A stretch of DNA of 48,149 nucleotides from Syncephalis plumigaleata (GCA_025201365.1 JAIXMF010000065.1:1-48149); one strand, 5' to 3'. Shown: positions 22,094 to 35,959, counted from the stretch's first letter. The notes: generated by a model not told the origin, from the letters alone. Made by a program: numbers and translations.

Positions 22094-23209
22094 TTATTGA
22101 GTAATAATAGAGGCCATCCATTCGCGAACCGGCATTAATCCTTTCTCATTATCATTATCCTGTTGTGATTGTCGGGAAGAACAAGCGACTTGATCTACCA
22201 ACTGTGGTAGATGAGTAAACTCAAATGGTTCACCCTCATAGCCAAGATATCGATCTGTAGTAGAAGTCATGTCATTTAGTTGTGAGTCTACTGCAGCTGT
22301 ACGAGTTACTCGAATACGATCACTAAATAATAATAATAGCAATAGCAATAAACATAAATATATACACGAGTATTATTATTATTTGGTAAAAGTAACCTAC
22401 ATCTCAGCTTCTAACATGGTGCGACAACGTTCAGGTGTATACGCCGTAGCGAGATCTGATTTATGACAAGCCAATAGTACGGGCACTTCACGTTCAATAA
22501 GATGTCGATCACTTAGTACATCGTACAAGTATCTATGTGGATACATCATGATATACAGTAATATTAATAAGTTATCCATTTAAACCTAGTCAAAGACGAG
22601 AAACGTACTCTGCTGTCTTGCGCACGTCCTTACTCAAACGAGATGCATCCAGCACGAATATAATGGCGCGTGCAATAGGTGTAAAGTGATGCAATTGATA
22701 GCGTAGTTTCTCATGACCAGGCACATCAATGACACGAGTGACAAGCTAGTTAATCATGTAGTAGTATCCGTATTATTATCAATAAGCTTTTAATATTCTA
22801 AATAATCACGCATACCTCATTGCCATCTGCATCCTGTAGATTTACTAGCATGGTATTTTCCTTAAGTGATGTCTGCGTATCAACCCAGATATTATTCGAT
22901 AGCTGACAATAATGATAATAGTAACAATACTAGTAAGTAGACATGATCAGTAGTATAGTAATCTATTACTTACTCGAGCCAGCATATTGGTCTTGCCGCT
23001 AGAACAAGGACCAAGTAGTAGGAATGCATCAGCGCGTTGTTGTCTACCACGTCCTATAACCACTACAACGACCACAACTATAATAATAATAACAATAGAC
23101 TATGAGTCTAACTACTAGTAACAAGTGTATACTGAATAGACTACGCACCAACACTGATCAAGGCCAATAGTAATAGCCAAGTAGTGTAATCACCAACTAA
23201 TGAAAACAT
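22094..23209 (-). CDS. SRP102: Signal recognition particle receptor subunit beta
   Basis: Read leftwards from the ATG at 23209 (MFSLVGDYTTWLLLLALISV, an N-terminal membrane anchor). After a short intron come IGRGRQQRADAFLLL and the P-loop GPCSSGKTNML. Further exons give LKENTMLVNLQDADG, the G3-like VIDVPGHEKLRYQLHH, FVLDAS and the G4-like ACHKSDLATAYTPE, with a C-terminal tail ending VREWMASIITQ. This is the Ras-like GTPase that anchors SRP receptor alpha to the ER membrane during cotranslational targeting. About six exons. CHKSD in place of NKxD is usual for this family. It starts 243 bp from divergent UPF2, so the two may share a promoter region. Confidence 0.88.
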
Positions 23210-23452
23210 GATATGAACTAGAAATAAAGATAGAGTAGGAGAAGCATGAAATGATCCAAACATGAAATGATGTAATTTATTATGACCTGAATGATTAGCG
23301 CTCCATTTCACAAAGTACAGTGTTTTTTCCAGTACTTCTGCTTCTACCTACTTTAGCCTTATCTATTTGTATCCGATATCGTATACTCGTACGCTAGTAC
23401 CACTAGAGGTTTATTCGATTGTATATCCTACTTGAAGGTAACCGAGTATATC

Positions 23453-26400
23453 ATGTCTGTTGCCAAGGATGCCGATACGATAAAGCTATTTCGAGAGCTT
23501 CGACAACAGAATCTCGATGCATGGCGTAGTAAACCAGGTATAGCCTAACTATTTAACTAGTTCACCTATCTAATCTATTTGACTAATAATACTAATAATA
23601 CTGCTATTATTGTTATTTGTAGATCCGGAACAGTTCAAAAATCTTGATTCTAATTTGAAAAAAAATACCGCGTTTATTAAGAAATGCCGGGCTTCATTAG
23701 GTCAAGATGCGTTGACTCAACTAAAGCGAGATATTAAACAACTTAAATTGGAGAAATACGTTAGCGAGATTGTTACAGCAATACCCGAGGGACTACAACG
23801 ATGCAAACGTGAGGCTGACGTGGCAGCCGCTGTTGAGGCAAGTTTTCACCTCTCTTGTTATTGATTAATTGAAAGGAGGGAGGGAGGGAGCGAGAACAAT
23901 AGATAGAAACTAACAGTATGTTACACCATTAGATTATATCCTTGTTGCATCAGCGTTTCTCGGATACTTTCTCACTTCCATTAGCGCAACAGTTGGAACG
24001 AGCAATGTCGCCCACACCCAAGGCACAACTTAATGCAATGTCGGCGGAACAACGTGAACGTGATGAAGCGGCACGCGTATCTCGTCAGCGTATACTTGGT
24101 CGTATCTTTATCGATTTATGGTTAGCGGGTATTTTTGTTGGTATGGATAATGGCAAGGAGAAGGAGCGTTCTATTCGCACAGATGATGATATGGTATATC
24201 GATCACTTCATGAATTGGTAATGACTAGAGATGAGATACAATCATATTAGATAGTCATTGCAGATTAGCTAATAAGTATCATGATTATGATTATGATTAT
24301 TCTAGTTATCTGATGATCCTGATCATGTCAACCTGCCCATCGCTATTTCATTTTCACGTTATTTCGGTGGACAGATTCTTAATATTATGACTAGAAAGAC
24401 ACGTAAATCGGATGAACCAGACAATACGACAACGAATGAGTCGACAAAGGAAGAAGTACTAGTTAATATTTATCCTGATGAAATAATATCTAAGGAGTTA
24501 CGTCAGAAATATGTTCAATTGCTTACGGAATACTATCGATCTGTTTGTAAGCATATGGTTCGTGATTATAGAGTAAGTAATAGTAACACTATAGTATTGA
24601 TTATGATTGACTAATGATTTGATTATATGTATAATACAGCATATGAAACGAATTGAACGACGTAACAATGAATGGGCCATTGCTCGCGGTGAGATTAACG
24701 AGGAAACACAACAGAACTTTGATCGAATTGTAAAGAATTATGAGAAATTACAAAGTAGCACACAAAGGTGAGGCTATCCATTTATGATAACATTGCACTC
24801 GTCTAATAGTCGTTTATTTATTCTAGTTTGGCCGATTATCTCAATAAAGATATGCCTGAATTGCCGGTAGAAGAGGATACACCTACAGGAGTGTCACTGA
24901 TTAAAGCAGGAGGACGAGATGAAGATGAAACAGTGAGTGGATTACTATTACTACTATTATTAGTTGGAGTAAGGATAGATTGACTAAAATGTCATTTATT
25001 AGGATCTAGGCAATGGTGTATGGGAGGATGAAGATTCGCGATTATTCTACGAGTCAATACTGGATCTTAAAAATGCCGTGCCTGCTATATTATTGGAGGG
25101 GCGTAAAGGCAAAAAGGAAGCTACTGCTGCTACTACTGCTACTGCTACTGCTACAACAGTAGAGGAATCGAATGCATCAACAACTAACAATAATGAGAAT
25201 GAAATTGAAGAAGCAATGCGACAAATGATGGAACGTATGGGAGTTAATGATGAACATGGAGACAATCAATATGACGCTAGTCATAATGGCGAACAAAATG
25301 AGGATATAGATGATACGGTCAATCCAGATTCATTGTTTAAGTTGGATGATACAACAGCGACCAATGAAGAGGATAAGCCAACTCATGAAGATGGTACTCA
25401 AGCAGCAGCAGCTAGCGGTAAAATTGGTACATCAGCCAAATTGGACAGTCTACTGGCTAGACTACCCGCTATGAGTAATCGAGAATTAATTGATAGGGCC
25501 GCCATTGATTTCTGCTTTCTAAATACAAAAGGATCGCGTAAACGATTGGCACAAGTAAGTGGACTATCATGAGAGAAATAGAATATTTAATATGTCTATA
25601 CTCTATATATGTACGTGTTATAGGCATTGTATAGTGTGCCACGTACACGATTGGATCTATTGCCCTATTATGCTCGTTTGACTGCCACCCTTCATCCTTA
25701 TATGGCGGACATTAGCGAACTTGTAATGGCTGGTTTAGATAGTGAATTTCGCTACTTATCCCATCGAAAGCGTAAACATCTACTAGAGTCACGTATTCGA
25801 AATGTTCGATATATCGCTGAACTAGTTAAATTCGGTGTTACACCATTGCATACTGTGTTCCATTGCTTTAAAGTGCTACTTGATGATTTCTCACCGGAAA
25901 GCATTGAGGTACTTTGCCATTTACTCGATAGTTGCGGTCGATTTCTGTATCGGACACCTACGACGCATACACGTACCAGCTCGATGGTAAGCTAAATGGA
26001 TGTGTAGTAACTATGATCATCATCCTTATCAGCTAACATGTATTTTACGTATAATTCATCTAGTTGGATATAGTAATGAAAAAGAAACAGGCGCTACCGT
26101 TGGATGCACGTCTTACCATGATGATCGAGAATGCTTATTATCAGGTACAACTAGAGCTGTTATTACTATTATTATTAGTATTAGTATTACCATATTAATG
26201 TGTATTCCTACTCTTTAGTGTAATCCACCTGAAGCTGTAGTACGTGAACCGAAACAACGATCAGTTATCGAGCAATATGCGCGTAAATTGATATTTACCG
26301 ATTTGGGTCCACGTACGGTAGAGCGTGTACTGCGTAGTATACGTAAATTCCATTGGGATCAACCTGAAGTAAGCATTCGCGATTAGAATTATACTGCTGC

Positions 26401-28313
26401 TGCTGCTACTAATAGTCATTCACTTACTCTCTATATATAGGTACTGTCAATGATGGTTCGTCTATTGTCGAAACCATGGAAGGTCCAGTATAGTCAGCTG
26501 CATTTATTGGCAGTATTAGCCAGTGGCTTGTATCGCTACCATAGTGCATTAGGTGTCATGGTCATTGATAGTCTATTGGAAGAGATTCGTATTGGCTTAG
26601 AGGTATATATATATATATATATTGATAATGCTTGGATATTGTTTTTAACATGTAACTAATGATTGTAGAAAAATCTATTCCGTTACAATCAACGTCGTGT
26701 CTCGGTGGTTCGCTACTTGGGCGAGTTATACAACTATCGGATGATAGATTCATCTATCGTTTTTGAAACGTTATATACTATTATTACACTAGGTCATGGT
26801 AAGCACTAGTTGTGGGAGGAGGGGAATAAGAGTGTAGGCAAATAGTATACTAATATTGTACGTAATCAATCTTAGAGAATGGTCGGCCAGCATTGGGCCG
26901 CATTTGTTGGCTAGATCTACCGAATGACTTTTTCCGAGTTCGTTTATGCTGCGTTCTACTGGACACTTGCGGCATCTATTTCAACAAAGGACCATCGAAA
27001 ACTAGATTAAATGCATTCTTGACATTCTTCCAGGTGAGTTGTATAATCGAATACTTGAGTCATGATTACTAATAGACTGATGATACGTAGATGTACTGCT
27101 TAACCAAAGGTCCAATGCCCATGGATGTTGACTATATGGTCAAGGATCTGTATGATGTAAGTAGCAGACTTAGCATGTAACATAACTAGTTACTAATGTA
27201 CTGCTATTATTAGCTATTGCGTCCACATATGACACTGTACACGAGTTATGAGGAGGCACAAAAAGCAGTTGATGAAATGCTACTGGCTAACCTTAATGCT
27301 GTACAAGGTAAGCTAATATAAACTGCATAGAGTGGCGCAATGCTAATACAAAGTGATGATTAGCATCCGTGGGCGATGCACCTAATGCAGATGAAACAAT
27401 AGAGGAATATATAGAAGAAGAAGAGGAGGAAGAAGCGGAAAGTGATCGTTCAGAAGAAGATGAGGAAGAGGAACACGAAGAGGAAGAGGAGGAAGAGGAG
27501 GAGGAGGAGGAAGTGCCAGCAGCTGATGAGGATAATGAAGAGAATAACAAGGAACACGGCACGCTTGTCGATCCGGATGACGATAATGTTGTTGTAGTAC
27601 TAGGACGAAAGGAGGAAAGAGACGTTGACGAGGAATTCGAAAAGGAATTCAGTTTAATGATGGCGGAAAGTTTAGAGTCACGTAAATTTGAACGTAAAGC
27701 AGGCGCATTAGATGTGGCGATTCCCATGCATTTACGCGGATGTAAGTCAATCAACTAATCAGCATAGTGAATATAGGCTGACTACTCGTTGTTGTTGTTG
27801 TATTCAACCGCAATATCATCATATATAGCGCATAATGAGGCAGTACCGCAGAACACACCAGCCGATGAACGACACGTTTCCTTTACACTTTTACTAAAGC
27901 GTGGTAATCGACAACAGGTAAGCTCGCGTTCTATGCGCCTATTGTATCGAATCTAATGTGGACGATTAGACCAAAACGGTAGATGTACCATCCGATTCGG
28001 CATTGGCCGTGTCAACACGTCAGAAACAGCATGCGGAAAAGGAGGAGAAACAGCGACTGAAGCAACTGGTACTTAACTATGAGGAGCGTGAACAAGCGCA
28101 AGAAATGCAATGTAAGTGATTGCACTGCACACCGTATCAATACATTACTAACCAATGGTATATGTGTGTATAGCATTGAAACGATCACTAGCTCATCAGG
28201 GAATCAATTTCAAATACGGCTCTCATGCTACGAATCAAGGACGTCAACAGCATCACCAGCAACATCATCAGCAACAACGTGGTGCATCGCACTATGGACA
28301 TCACGAGAAATAG
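23453..28313 (+). CDS. UPF2: Nonsense-mediated decay factor UPF2/NMD2
   Basis: Large multi-exon gene from the ATG at 23453. The first MIF4G region includes LDSNLKKNTAFIKKCRASLG and LHQRFSDTFS. The middle region includes NRELIDRAAIDFCFLNTKGS, VPRTRLDLLPYYARLTATLH and LLDSCGRFLYRTP. The third MIF4G region includes VVRYLGELYNYRMIDSS, CLLDTCGIYFNKG and LNAFLTFFQ-like text around 26.9-27.1 kb. An acidic, Glu-rich stretch (27369-27530) precedes the C-terminal UPF1-binding segment (DERHVSFTLLLKRGNRQQ). The protein ends in a His/Gln-rich tail at the TAG at 28311. UPF2 bridges UPF1 and UPF3 in cytoplasmic mRNA surveillance. Some short fragments quoted here cross introns that I inferred by eye. No disruption was seen. 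Confidence 0.9.
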
Positions 28314-28985
28314 TCATCGATTAAACGTGCAGCTAAACGATATGACGCGTGGCAATTTTTAATTAGCACACCTATTCACACCGATAGGCTTACCTTCAAG
28401 CGATAATATACACATACCAATGTATATGTATATATTGCCATCTATCATATGAGCCATCGCTCATTCATGACTACAACAATGGTTCTTTATATTCTTTGGC
28501 GGATAATCCTACTTGATCTATAGGCATGAAATCAAGATGACCCGAGTAATTATCAAACATTGCTCTGTTACTAATCTACCAATAAAGTAAAGATAATATA
28601 CGCATAGTAATGATTGTGCAATAACAGGCAATATATATATGTGCGTATATTAATTATACATACTCGCACCTGTAAAGATGTAGTAACATACAGCATTAGT
28701 TCACAAAGCTAAAGAATTCTCGGATGGTAATAACTTGTCGCAAATGTGAGTGGTAGCATGAAATTATCTAGTGTGGTCTGTTTTCACTCTAATGACATGC
28801 AGGTCATGCATCCCAGAATAATCGCATGGTACTAGAACAAAGACTTTGGTGAATAGATGCATGCATAACTGACGATAACTGGTTTATTCATACGTGTCAC
28901 AGCATCGAATGGTACCTATTGCGTGGTATAACATCAAACAACTTGTAATACTCGATGCCATTCATTTCATTCTCATTTTAACACC
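28314..28985. other. Intergenic region UPF2 to receptor-like gene 1
   Basis: AT-rich, about 670 bp. No gene, RNA or repeat was recognised beyond short AT-type microsatellites. Confidence 0.5.
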
Positions 28986-30917
28986 ATGTATTGCTTTAAA
29001 GCTTGTCGCTTTTATTTACTATTACTACTATCATTAATATTTGGTCAATTGATTGCTGTTAAGGCATCAATTACCATAACTCAGCTAGGTGGCAAAACAT
29101 CTACTTATCCTACATTTGACCAGTTTTTTAAGAAGGTTCCTTATTATAAATATGATGGTATAATTATTCCCGTAAACACAACAAATATAGGAGAATATGA
29201 TTGTGCCATTGAGCCAATCTATAACGAAGAAGATATGATGGAAGTGTTGGAGATTTCATCGAATTATTCGACCGCAGCGATAGCTATATTTGACGCCCAG
29301 TTTTACATTGGCAACTGTGCATTCCCGGAATATGTAATTATGTTTGCATTGCTTAAGAATTATTAATACTAATTGCTATCTCAATAGTTTAACCAAATAT
29401 TTAAAGATTTGGTACAAAAGCTGACTACAATGGGATTTCCACCAGTGAAGCTTTTGATTATGACAGATGATTACGAAGTTGCTGCGAGCTGGGATGCGGA
29501 ATTGATGGGTTTCAGTCCAATTGGAAATATTATTCAACCAGTGTCAATGGATGTTACTCGCCTTAAAAAAGAATTTTTTTACTTGTTTAATGAGAATCAT
29601 ATTTACACATTTAGTGCTGAGCAAGGTAATATCCAAAGTATGTATGAAATAATCGACTAACATCAATATGAACATGGGATATAGAGACGGGACCGTGGAA
29701 TGAGTTATTCTTATACTCTGGCTATGCTATCTACAAATGGCTGTTCTTCAGCTTGGTATGTTACTGAATACAATGATTGGAATGCCGCTAACACATCCAT
29801 TGCATATAGCTATTGCTCATACTATCGTATACATTCATACGAGCTATCGTCATGATGATACGCAAGACCATGCACTACAATCTCATGTTTGCATCCTACA
29901 TCATTAGCGTTGTCTACTGTATATGTAAGCAGTTACAATCGATTCATATTGATTTACACTAATAATAGCTGTTACTTGCAGGTTTCCTCATCCATTTGGC
30001 AAGCTACCTTACACTTAACATGATTGTAAATGGTATATACACTCTACTATCCAAGCTTCCATTTGATCTAATATTAATCCACTGGTAATCATCAATCACA
30101 TTCTATTAGATCAAGCTGATCGATTGACTAACAACAATAATCATAATCATGTAATCTATGCAGGTCAATTGTTGGTCGGAATCTCTTTTCCAAAAAGATG
30201 CTTATACTCTTTAGAGTATTAATTGGTTTGGATATTACCGTGCACACAGCTGTATTTGGATTAAGACTGTGGTTTGATTCACTTTTATATGCTATATTCA
30301 CATTGCGTCTATCTACTAGTAAAGTAGTAGATTTGCGATATATCATAAGCTTTGTTTTAATATTCAATTCTTTAGCTTTTCTAAGTTTCGGTAAGTGATG
30401 ATACTATTGTAAATGCGATTCATTAATGTGATTTTCTCCTTGTGCTAGCCATATGGTTTGCATTCAATGCTTATCGACTAAGAAGACATGTAGAAGGCTA
30501 CCATCGTTTCATGCAGGTAAATCATTGCAGATAATCATAAGATATGCATGCTGTTACTAATCAAAATGATTATACTAGCTCATGTGGTTTTGCGCAATCT
30601 GTTTCGTCACATATGCAATATTCAGCGTATGCTTTATTATATTGCTTGTAGAAGAAAGTCACTATTTGTTGCCTAGTGAATACGCCACTTATGATGCAAT
30701 CTATGATACCACCTATTTGATACGTGCAATCATACTACTGGTATGTCTTGGTGTAGCATGGCCCAGAGTTGAATGTGAAGACGAGAAACTGCCACATTCA
30801 CCACTAAGTGGTATGACCACGGTTGATCATGTCATTAAGACTCGTGTATATACAACTCATCATCCAGCAACAAGCAGATTTGCCGACATGGTCAGATACG
30901 ATGAGTTCTCTAAGTAA
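28986..30917 (+). CDS. Multi-pass receptor-like membrane protein 1 (lineage family)
   Basis: It begins MYCFKACRFYLLLLLSLIFG, a signal peptide, followed by an extracellular domain of about 200 residues (ITITQLGGKTSTYPTFDQFF, NCAFPEY, GFPPVKLLIMTDDYE) with N-glycosylation sites (NTT, NYS). After the hinge ETGPWNELFLYSGYAIYKW come about seven hydrophobic segments, for example LLLILSYTFIRAIVMMI, YIISVVYCICFLIHLASYL, MLILFRVLIGLDITV, YIISFVLIFNSLAFLSF, FCAICFVTYAIFSVCFIILL and IRAIILLVCLGVAWPR, then a short cytosolic tail. Exons join in phase through typical short introns. The plan (ectodomain plus about 7 TM) resembles an orphan GPCR-like receptor. No named family was recognised. It is clearly related to the genes at 39970-42364 and 44591-46903 (GPWNE and LG(V)xWPR landmarks). 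Confidence 0.7.
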
Positions 30918-31302
30918 ATATTCAGTAGTGCTCATCAACAACAATAGCCTAATGTCAACACAGTATACTTATGAACAAGTGAATGCTACGACTAATACTG
31001 CAGTCGAGATATCAACTATCTTGATTATTACAAGAGAGCATTATTACGTCTTTCAATGACATTTGCTTCCTTTATCAGTAGATGTAATTCCAGTAGAATA
31101 CAAGATTGTTCTCTCCATCCTATTTCAACTCTATACTTTACCCTGTTCACAATCATAATAATAGATGTGCATAACTTGTGCCAGTATAATAGAGAACACT
31201 AGTAGTTCTTTACATTTCTATGCAATCTATATCTGACTAGTTTTTTCTTATTTACTTTTTTATTTTTTAATTACTTTTTATCACTCTTAACATTATACAA
31301 CA
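30918..31302. other. Intergenic region
   Basis: About 385 bp, AT-rich with a T-rich tract just before the next ATG. Nothing else was recognised. Confidence 0.5.
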
Positions 31303-32834
31303 ATGAGTATTCCACTAAGGTTACGATTATGGACTACCTCGCTAATACAGCATAGACTAAAGGCTTACTGTGCAGACGTGTGCAAAACAGGTAGAGTATA
31401 CTTGACTACCTTGTCGTCTAGTGAGCAGTCCACGCATGTAAATCTAATACAAAAGAAATCGACCACTACGAACGCTTCGGTTAATGACGATAATGCAAAC
31501 GATACTACGCTATCAAAACGGAAGCAGCTATTACAAACGCGGCCGTCGGATAGTATTCAGAGACAAGTGGACGCGCTACGCTTGGGACTAGTCAAAAAGT
31601 CGCGATTCGGTATTGGTCGACCGAGTAAAGCTGCCGCTAATACTAGGAAGCAATATGAGGAGGAGCGTAGTGCACCCAACATCAAGGTAAGCTAATATAG
31701 TAATGGATTATTATATTCGTGGCATCCAGCATTATAGTAATCATTTATTCCCAAGTTACCGTCGCTTATGTTCTTCGCAGGTGCTAAAACGCCTAGCTCA
31801 TTTCCACCGGAGACACTTCCAGAAGCCGCGTTTGTCGGCAAGTATACATTATAGAAATAGATCAATCATAGTAGATCGCTTACGATAATTCTGTCTGATA
31901 CAACTAGGTCGATCGAATGTTGGTAAATCGTCATTACTCAATGCATTGGCACGATTTACTAAACCCGCTAGAGTGTCGGAAAAGCCTGGATTAACCCAGC
32001 AGATTAATTTCTTTACCGCGGGCAACTCATTTCATTTGATTGATATGCCAGGCTATGGATTTGCATTTGCTAAAGAGGAGGAAATCGAGACATGGCAAAC
32101 TACTGTAGGTTGTCGTTTATTCAGCGATCTCATTGCTAGGTACACTTCTTGTATACTAATGATTTAAATGCTGCTAGATTGATACGTATTTGGCAACGCG
32201 ACAAAGTCTAAAGCGCGTCTACGTACTGATTGATGCACGACATGGTCAGTAGTCTATGTATTTCCATTGCGTCGATGATTGTGCTAATGTTGATGTTATA
32301 GGATTGAAAAGAAACGACAAGGAATTTATCGAGAAACTCGATCGGTAAGGATAAAGGGTGTATTAATCGTTTTGTATTTACTCACACTAATCCACTCATA
32401 CTACAGATATAAAGTAAAATATAAGGTTGTACTCACCAAATGCGACTTGGTATTACGTCATATTCTGGCTCGTCGATGTCAACTAGTAGTTAATGTAAGG
32501 GATAGCCCCTGATTATAGAATGACTACAGATGGATATGAGTGGTAAGCATTAACGTTATGCTGAATGTAGGAATTATCGAGTATGGGATTGCACTACGCG
32601 ATTACTGAACCAATCATGGTCAGCTCGAAAATGGGACCAGGCATAGATGTGCTACGTAGGGACATTCTACATGCTGTTCATGCAAATCATCTACTGCCCA
32701 AACCGGAAGTGAAGTTGATCACTAAAGAAACACGCAAATTAGAGGGTCGTACAGCCAAGACAAATGGTAAATCATTGCCAACAACAACAGCGAAGAGCCG
32801 ATCAAAGCCATTTGCTAAATCATCAAATAAATAA
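31303..32834 (+). CDS. EngB/YihA-type GTPase, probably mitochondrial
   Basis: The N-terminal extension is basic and Ser/Thr-rich (MSIPLRLRLWTTSLIQHRLK), compatible with mitochondrial import. After two introns comes the TrmE-Era-EngA-EngB-Septin type GTPase domain: G1 GRSNVGKSSLLNALARF, switch PGLTQQINFF, G3 LIDMPGYGFA, YVLIDARHGLKRNDKEF, G4 VLTKCDLV, then MVSSKMGPGIDVLRRDIL as the G5 region. A Lys-rich tail ends at TAA 32832-32834. Bacterial EngB assists large-subunit assembly. Fungal homologues are nuclear-encoded mitochondrial proteins linked to mitoribosome or mitochondrial translation, for example yeast MRX8. Orthology to MRX8 is inferred. Confidence 0.87.
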
Positions 32835-33200
32835 AGTAACAATGTATGATTAGATTAGCTCAAACTATAGCAGACATACTTGTATATTACTATCTAGTCT
32901 ACTAATTATGGCTAGGCCTACGGGGTAATATTACACTAGTATACATGAATTCACGAATGTCATGATCCAAGATGATGCTTGACTACGAAAGCTTGGAAGT
33001 AGAATCTATCAAATAGAAGACACAGCTACATGTAACCATGCAACAAACAATCGCTTGGCTTTATCGATTATCATTCATTCGATTGCCTCGCTCGTTTATT
33101 TATACCATAATTAAGCTGCTACAAATATATTCGTGTATAAATATGACTACACAAGCATCATCATCATGACGATAATGAAGTATCATCAACCCTTGAAGCT
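32835..33200. other. Intergenic region
   Basis: About 366 bp holding the 3' end of the GTPase gene and the promoter of the aquaporin gene. No other element was recognised. Confidence 0.5.
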
Positions 33201-34367
33201 ATGTCGGTTCGTAACAATTTATGCGGCGATAATCAGGTGCCAGATTTAACCTCTGAGGAGCAGTCGCTTTTGGGTCATAGACCATCCACCGTGCAAAATC
33301 CATTTGCATCTTTGTTAAGCAGTGCTTGCAGGCCATTTAGATTCATTCGTCGCTGGCAATATGATCATCGTGATTATTTGGCCGAGCTATTCGGTACATT
33401 TCTATTTGTATTTCTCGGTCTCGCTGTAACCGCGCAGTACAAGCTGAATGTCATGGATGACTGCTCGAATATCGGTCCGTTTCTCATTTGGGGACTGGCC
33501 CTGATGATTGCCATTTACGCGTGTCGTCATGTCTCGGTAATTAACTAGCTGTGCTAACATAAAAGAAAAACAATGAACTAAACGTGAAACTGACTTGTTA
33601 TAAAAAGGCGGCTCACCTCAATCCAGCCATTACTTTGGCATTCGCGTTGTTCCGCGATTTCCCTAAACGAAAGGTGATCGGCTACTGGATTGTCCAGGGA
33701 GTGGGTGCGTTTATGGCAGCGGCAGCCGTCTATAGTCTATTTCATTCGGATATCGATCGGTTTGACGATGGCCATCGACAAGTTGACGGACCTCAAGCTA
33801 CCGGCGATATATTCTACGTTACACCGCTGAGTAATACATCACACGGCAAGCAGTTTATCCTAGAGTTCCTTGGAACGTTGCTACTTGTTGTAGTCATTTG
33901 TAGCATTAGCGATCAGTATAACAGCAGAGATATCGGTGCTTTACTTCCCATTGTTGCCGGTCTTACCTTAACCACGTTATTGACATGTTTAGGTAAGTGA
34001 CACGAATTTATAGCTAGCTACCACTAAAGTCAATTGCCATCGCACAGTGTATGAACGTGGTGCATCATTTAATCCTGCGCGTGATCTTGGTCCACGATTG
34101 TTCACGCTAATATTCTACGGTATTGGTGTGTTCACTAATCATAACTTTTACTTTTGGGTGCCTACGGTGGCTCCTCTACTTGGAGCAGCCTCTGGATGTA
34201 TTGTTTACGACATACTGGTGCCATCGACACCAATAGATCAAGCATGCCACACTAGATCCCTTCCCTCCAATGTACTGTCGAATGCTGAGGCCGGCCAGAA
34301 TGGAGGACATCATTATATGGGCACATCGACCGGTATCACGGTAGATAACGATGCTTCTACATGTTGA
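33201..34367 (+). CDS. Aquaglyceroporin (MIP family)
   Basis: Three exons. The N-terminal cytosolic region is followed by TM1 (LAELFGTFLFVFLGLAVTA), the first half-helix with AHLNPAITLAFALFRDF (NPA), TM segments VIGYWIVQGVGAFMAAAAVY, FILEFLGTLLLVVVICSI and LLPIVAGLTLTTLLTCL, then the second signature YERGASFNPARDLGPRLFTL. The second box is NPARD; the Asp after NPAR marks glycerol-permeable members rather than strict water channels. Such channels move glycerol or water across the plasma membrane. The C-terminal tail is Ser/Thr/His-rich. The donor at the end of exon 1 (CTCGGTAATT) and the acceptor AAAAAGGCGG restore the GAHLNPA-type context. Confidence 0.9.
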
Positions 34368-34696
34368 AAAACGACAAAAGCACAATTTATTCAGAATAAC
34401 TCATGCTTACACAGTATTAATAACACTTGCACTATTGCTCTACTTGCTTCTTATTTATTTGAATGGTTAATATTAATCAATTAGATATCATGTTATTGTC
34501 ATTACTGCAGTCTAATTGAAATAAAGTATTCATCTGTTCTATCTATTTTGATTTACTCGTTTATTCGTATAATAGAATGGTATGAATCAAGTATGATGTT
34601 CTTGTATCTTGTACTAAGATAATAAAAAAGACAAAAAATTAAATGCTTAAAAATACAACGATATTCTTTCTTGTCATTACCATTATTATTATTGAT
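34368..34696. other. Intergenic region
   Basis: About 330 bp, strongly AT-rich, with AATAAA-like signals near 34520 for the upstream gene. Nothing else was recognised. Confidence 0.5.
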
Positions 34697-35959
34697 ATGG
34701 CCAATAGTAAATTTGAATACGTGAAACAATTCGAACAGGAGCAACGTCTCTTGCCTCAATGCTGGATTGTCGTGCGTTTAGACGGTCGTGGATTCCACCG
34801 GTAATTCACAAGTATATATACGTGTATACACAAGTGCTGGATAGTACAATTGCTTAACACGAGAGATATGTATATGTATTTGTTCAGTTTTGCGAGTAAG
34901 CACGCGTTCCTTAAACCAAACGACGACCGAGCACTTGCTTTGGCCAATGACGCAGCAACCGTTGTTATGCAAGACGTGCAAGATTCCGTGCTAGCCTATG
35001 GACAAAGTGACGAATACAGGCAAGTATGCGTTGTTTGCAGTTAATATTCCTAATAGCTGGTTCAACAATAGTCGATATACATGTGTGTATACATATCAGT
35101 ATTAATGTCTGCCATGTAGTTTTGTCATTGATCGATCATCTCGTTTATTCGGTCGTCGAGAAAGGTAATAAGCGTTAATATGGCGGTGTATCATCCGTAT
35201 ATACCTGTCTAATCGTTGTCTCACTGTATTAGCAAGATTGTATCGACTATTTGTAGTTTGTTTACATCGGCATACGTATTGAACTGGCCGCGCTATTTCC
35301 CCGACACGCCACTGCAGTATCCGCCGTCATTTGATGCGCGTGCCGTCTGCTATCCCACTAGTCAGCATCTACGCGACTATCTCTCCTGGCGACAAGCAGA
35401 CTGTAAGTATCCTGTATCGGATAGATGGTGGCCATCGTATGAACACCGCGTAACAATCGTTAATAGGTCATATCAACAATTTGTATAATACAACTTTTTG
35501 GGCTCTAGTACAACAGGGAGGTTTATCGGAACAAGAAGCGGAGGAAACACTAAGGGTAAGCGGACAAGTGTCGATTCGATTCATTTCATATCAAGATGCT
35601 CTACTTAATCGATGATTAGGGCACATTTTCTGCTGATAAAAACGAGCTATTATTTACGAGGTTCAACGTTAATTACAATGCTCTACCGGCTATTTATCGC
35701 AAGGGATCCATCTTAGTATGGGAACAGGTAGGCTGTACCATAATATCGAATGAAGCAAGATAAACTCACCTGTATTCAGGAGAATATCGAGGTAATGACA
35801 CCCAAGGGTGAACCGACTACTCGAGTCAAGAAAGTGATACGTCTACGCCATGAAGATATGATCGGTGACAATTTCTGGATTAGTCGACCTGGAATACTAG
35901 GCAATGATACACCAAGTGCATCTACTACCTCTGACAATACAGTTAATAAAAGCAACTAA
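34697..35959 (+). CDS. THG1: tRNA-His guanylyltransferase THG1
   Basis: Start ATG 34697: [20 protein letters not shown], then the catalytic [13 protein letters not shown] joined by an intron to [19 protein letters not shown]. The second metal-binding motif is YGQSDEYSFV, followed by [63 protein letters not shown] and a C-terminal segment with a short acidic-to-basic tail. THG1 adds the G-1 nucleotide to the 5' end of tRNA-His by 3'-5' polymerisation, a step needed for histidyl-tRNA synthetase recognition. Seven or so short introns. The length and all active-site motifs look complete. It ends convergent with the bHLH gene, 176 bp between stops. Confidence 0.92.

Noticed and set aside
27293-27754. 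Ser-rich open frame on the minus strand
   Set aside because: Antisense of the Glu-rich acidic region of UPF2.
23453-28313. UPF2 (NMD factor) lying near intron-extreme genes as a functional link
   Set aside because: UPF2 is a universal housekeeping gene and nothing in the sequence ties it to the arrays; adjacency is likely chance.
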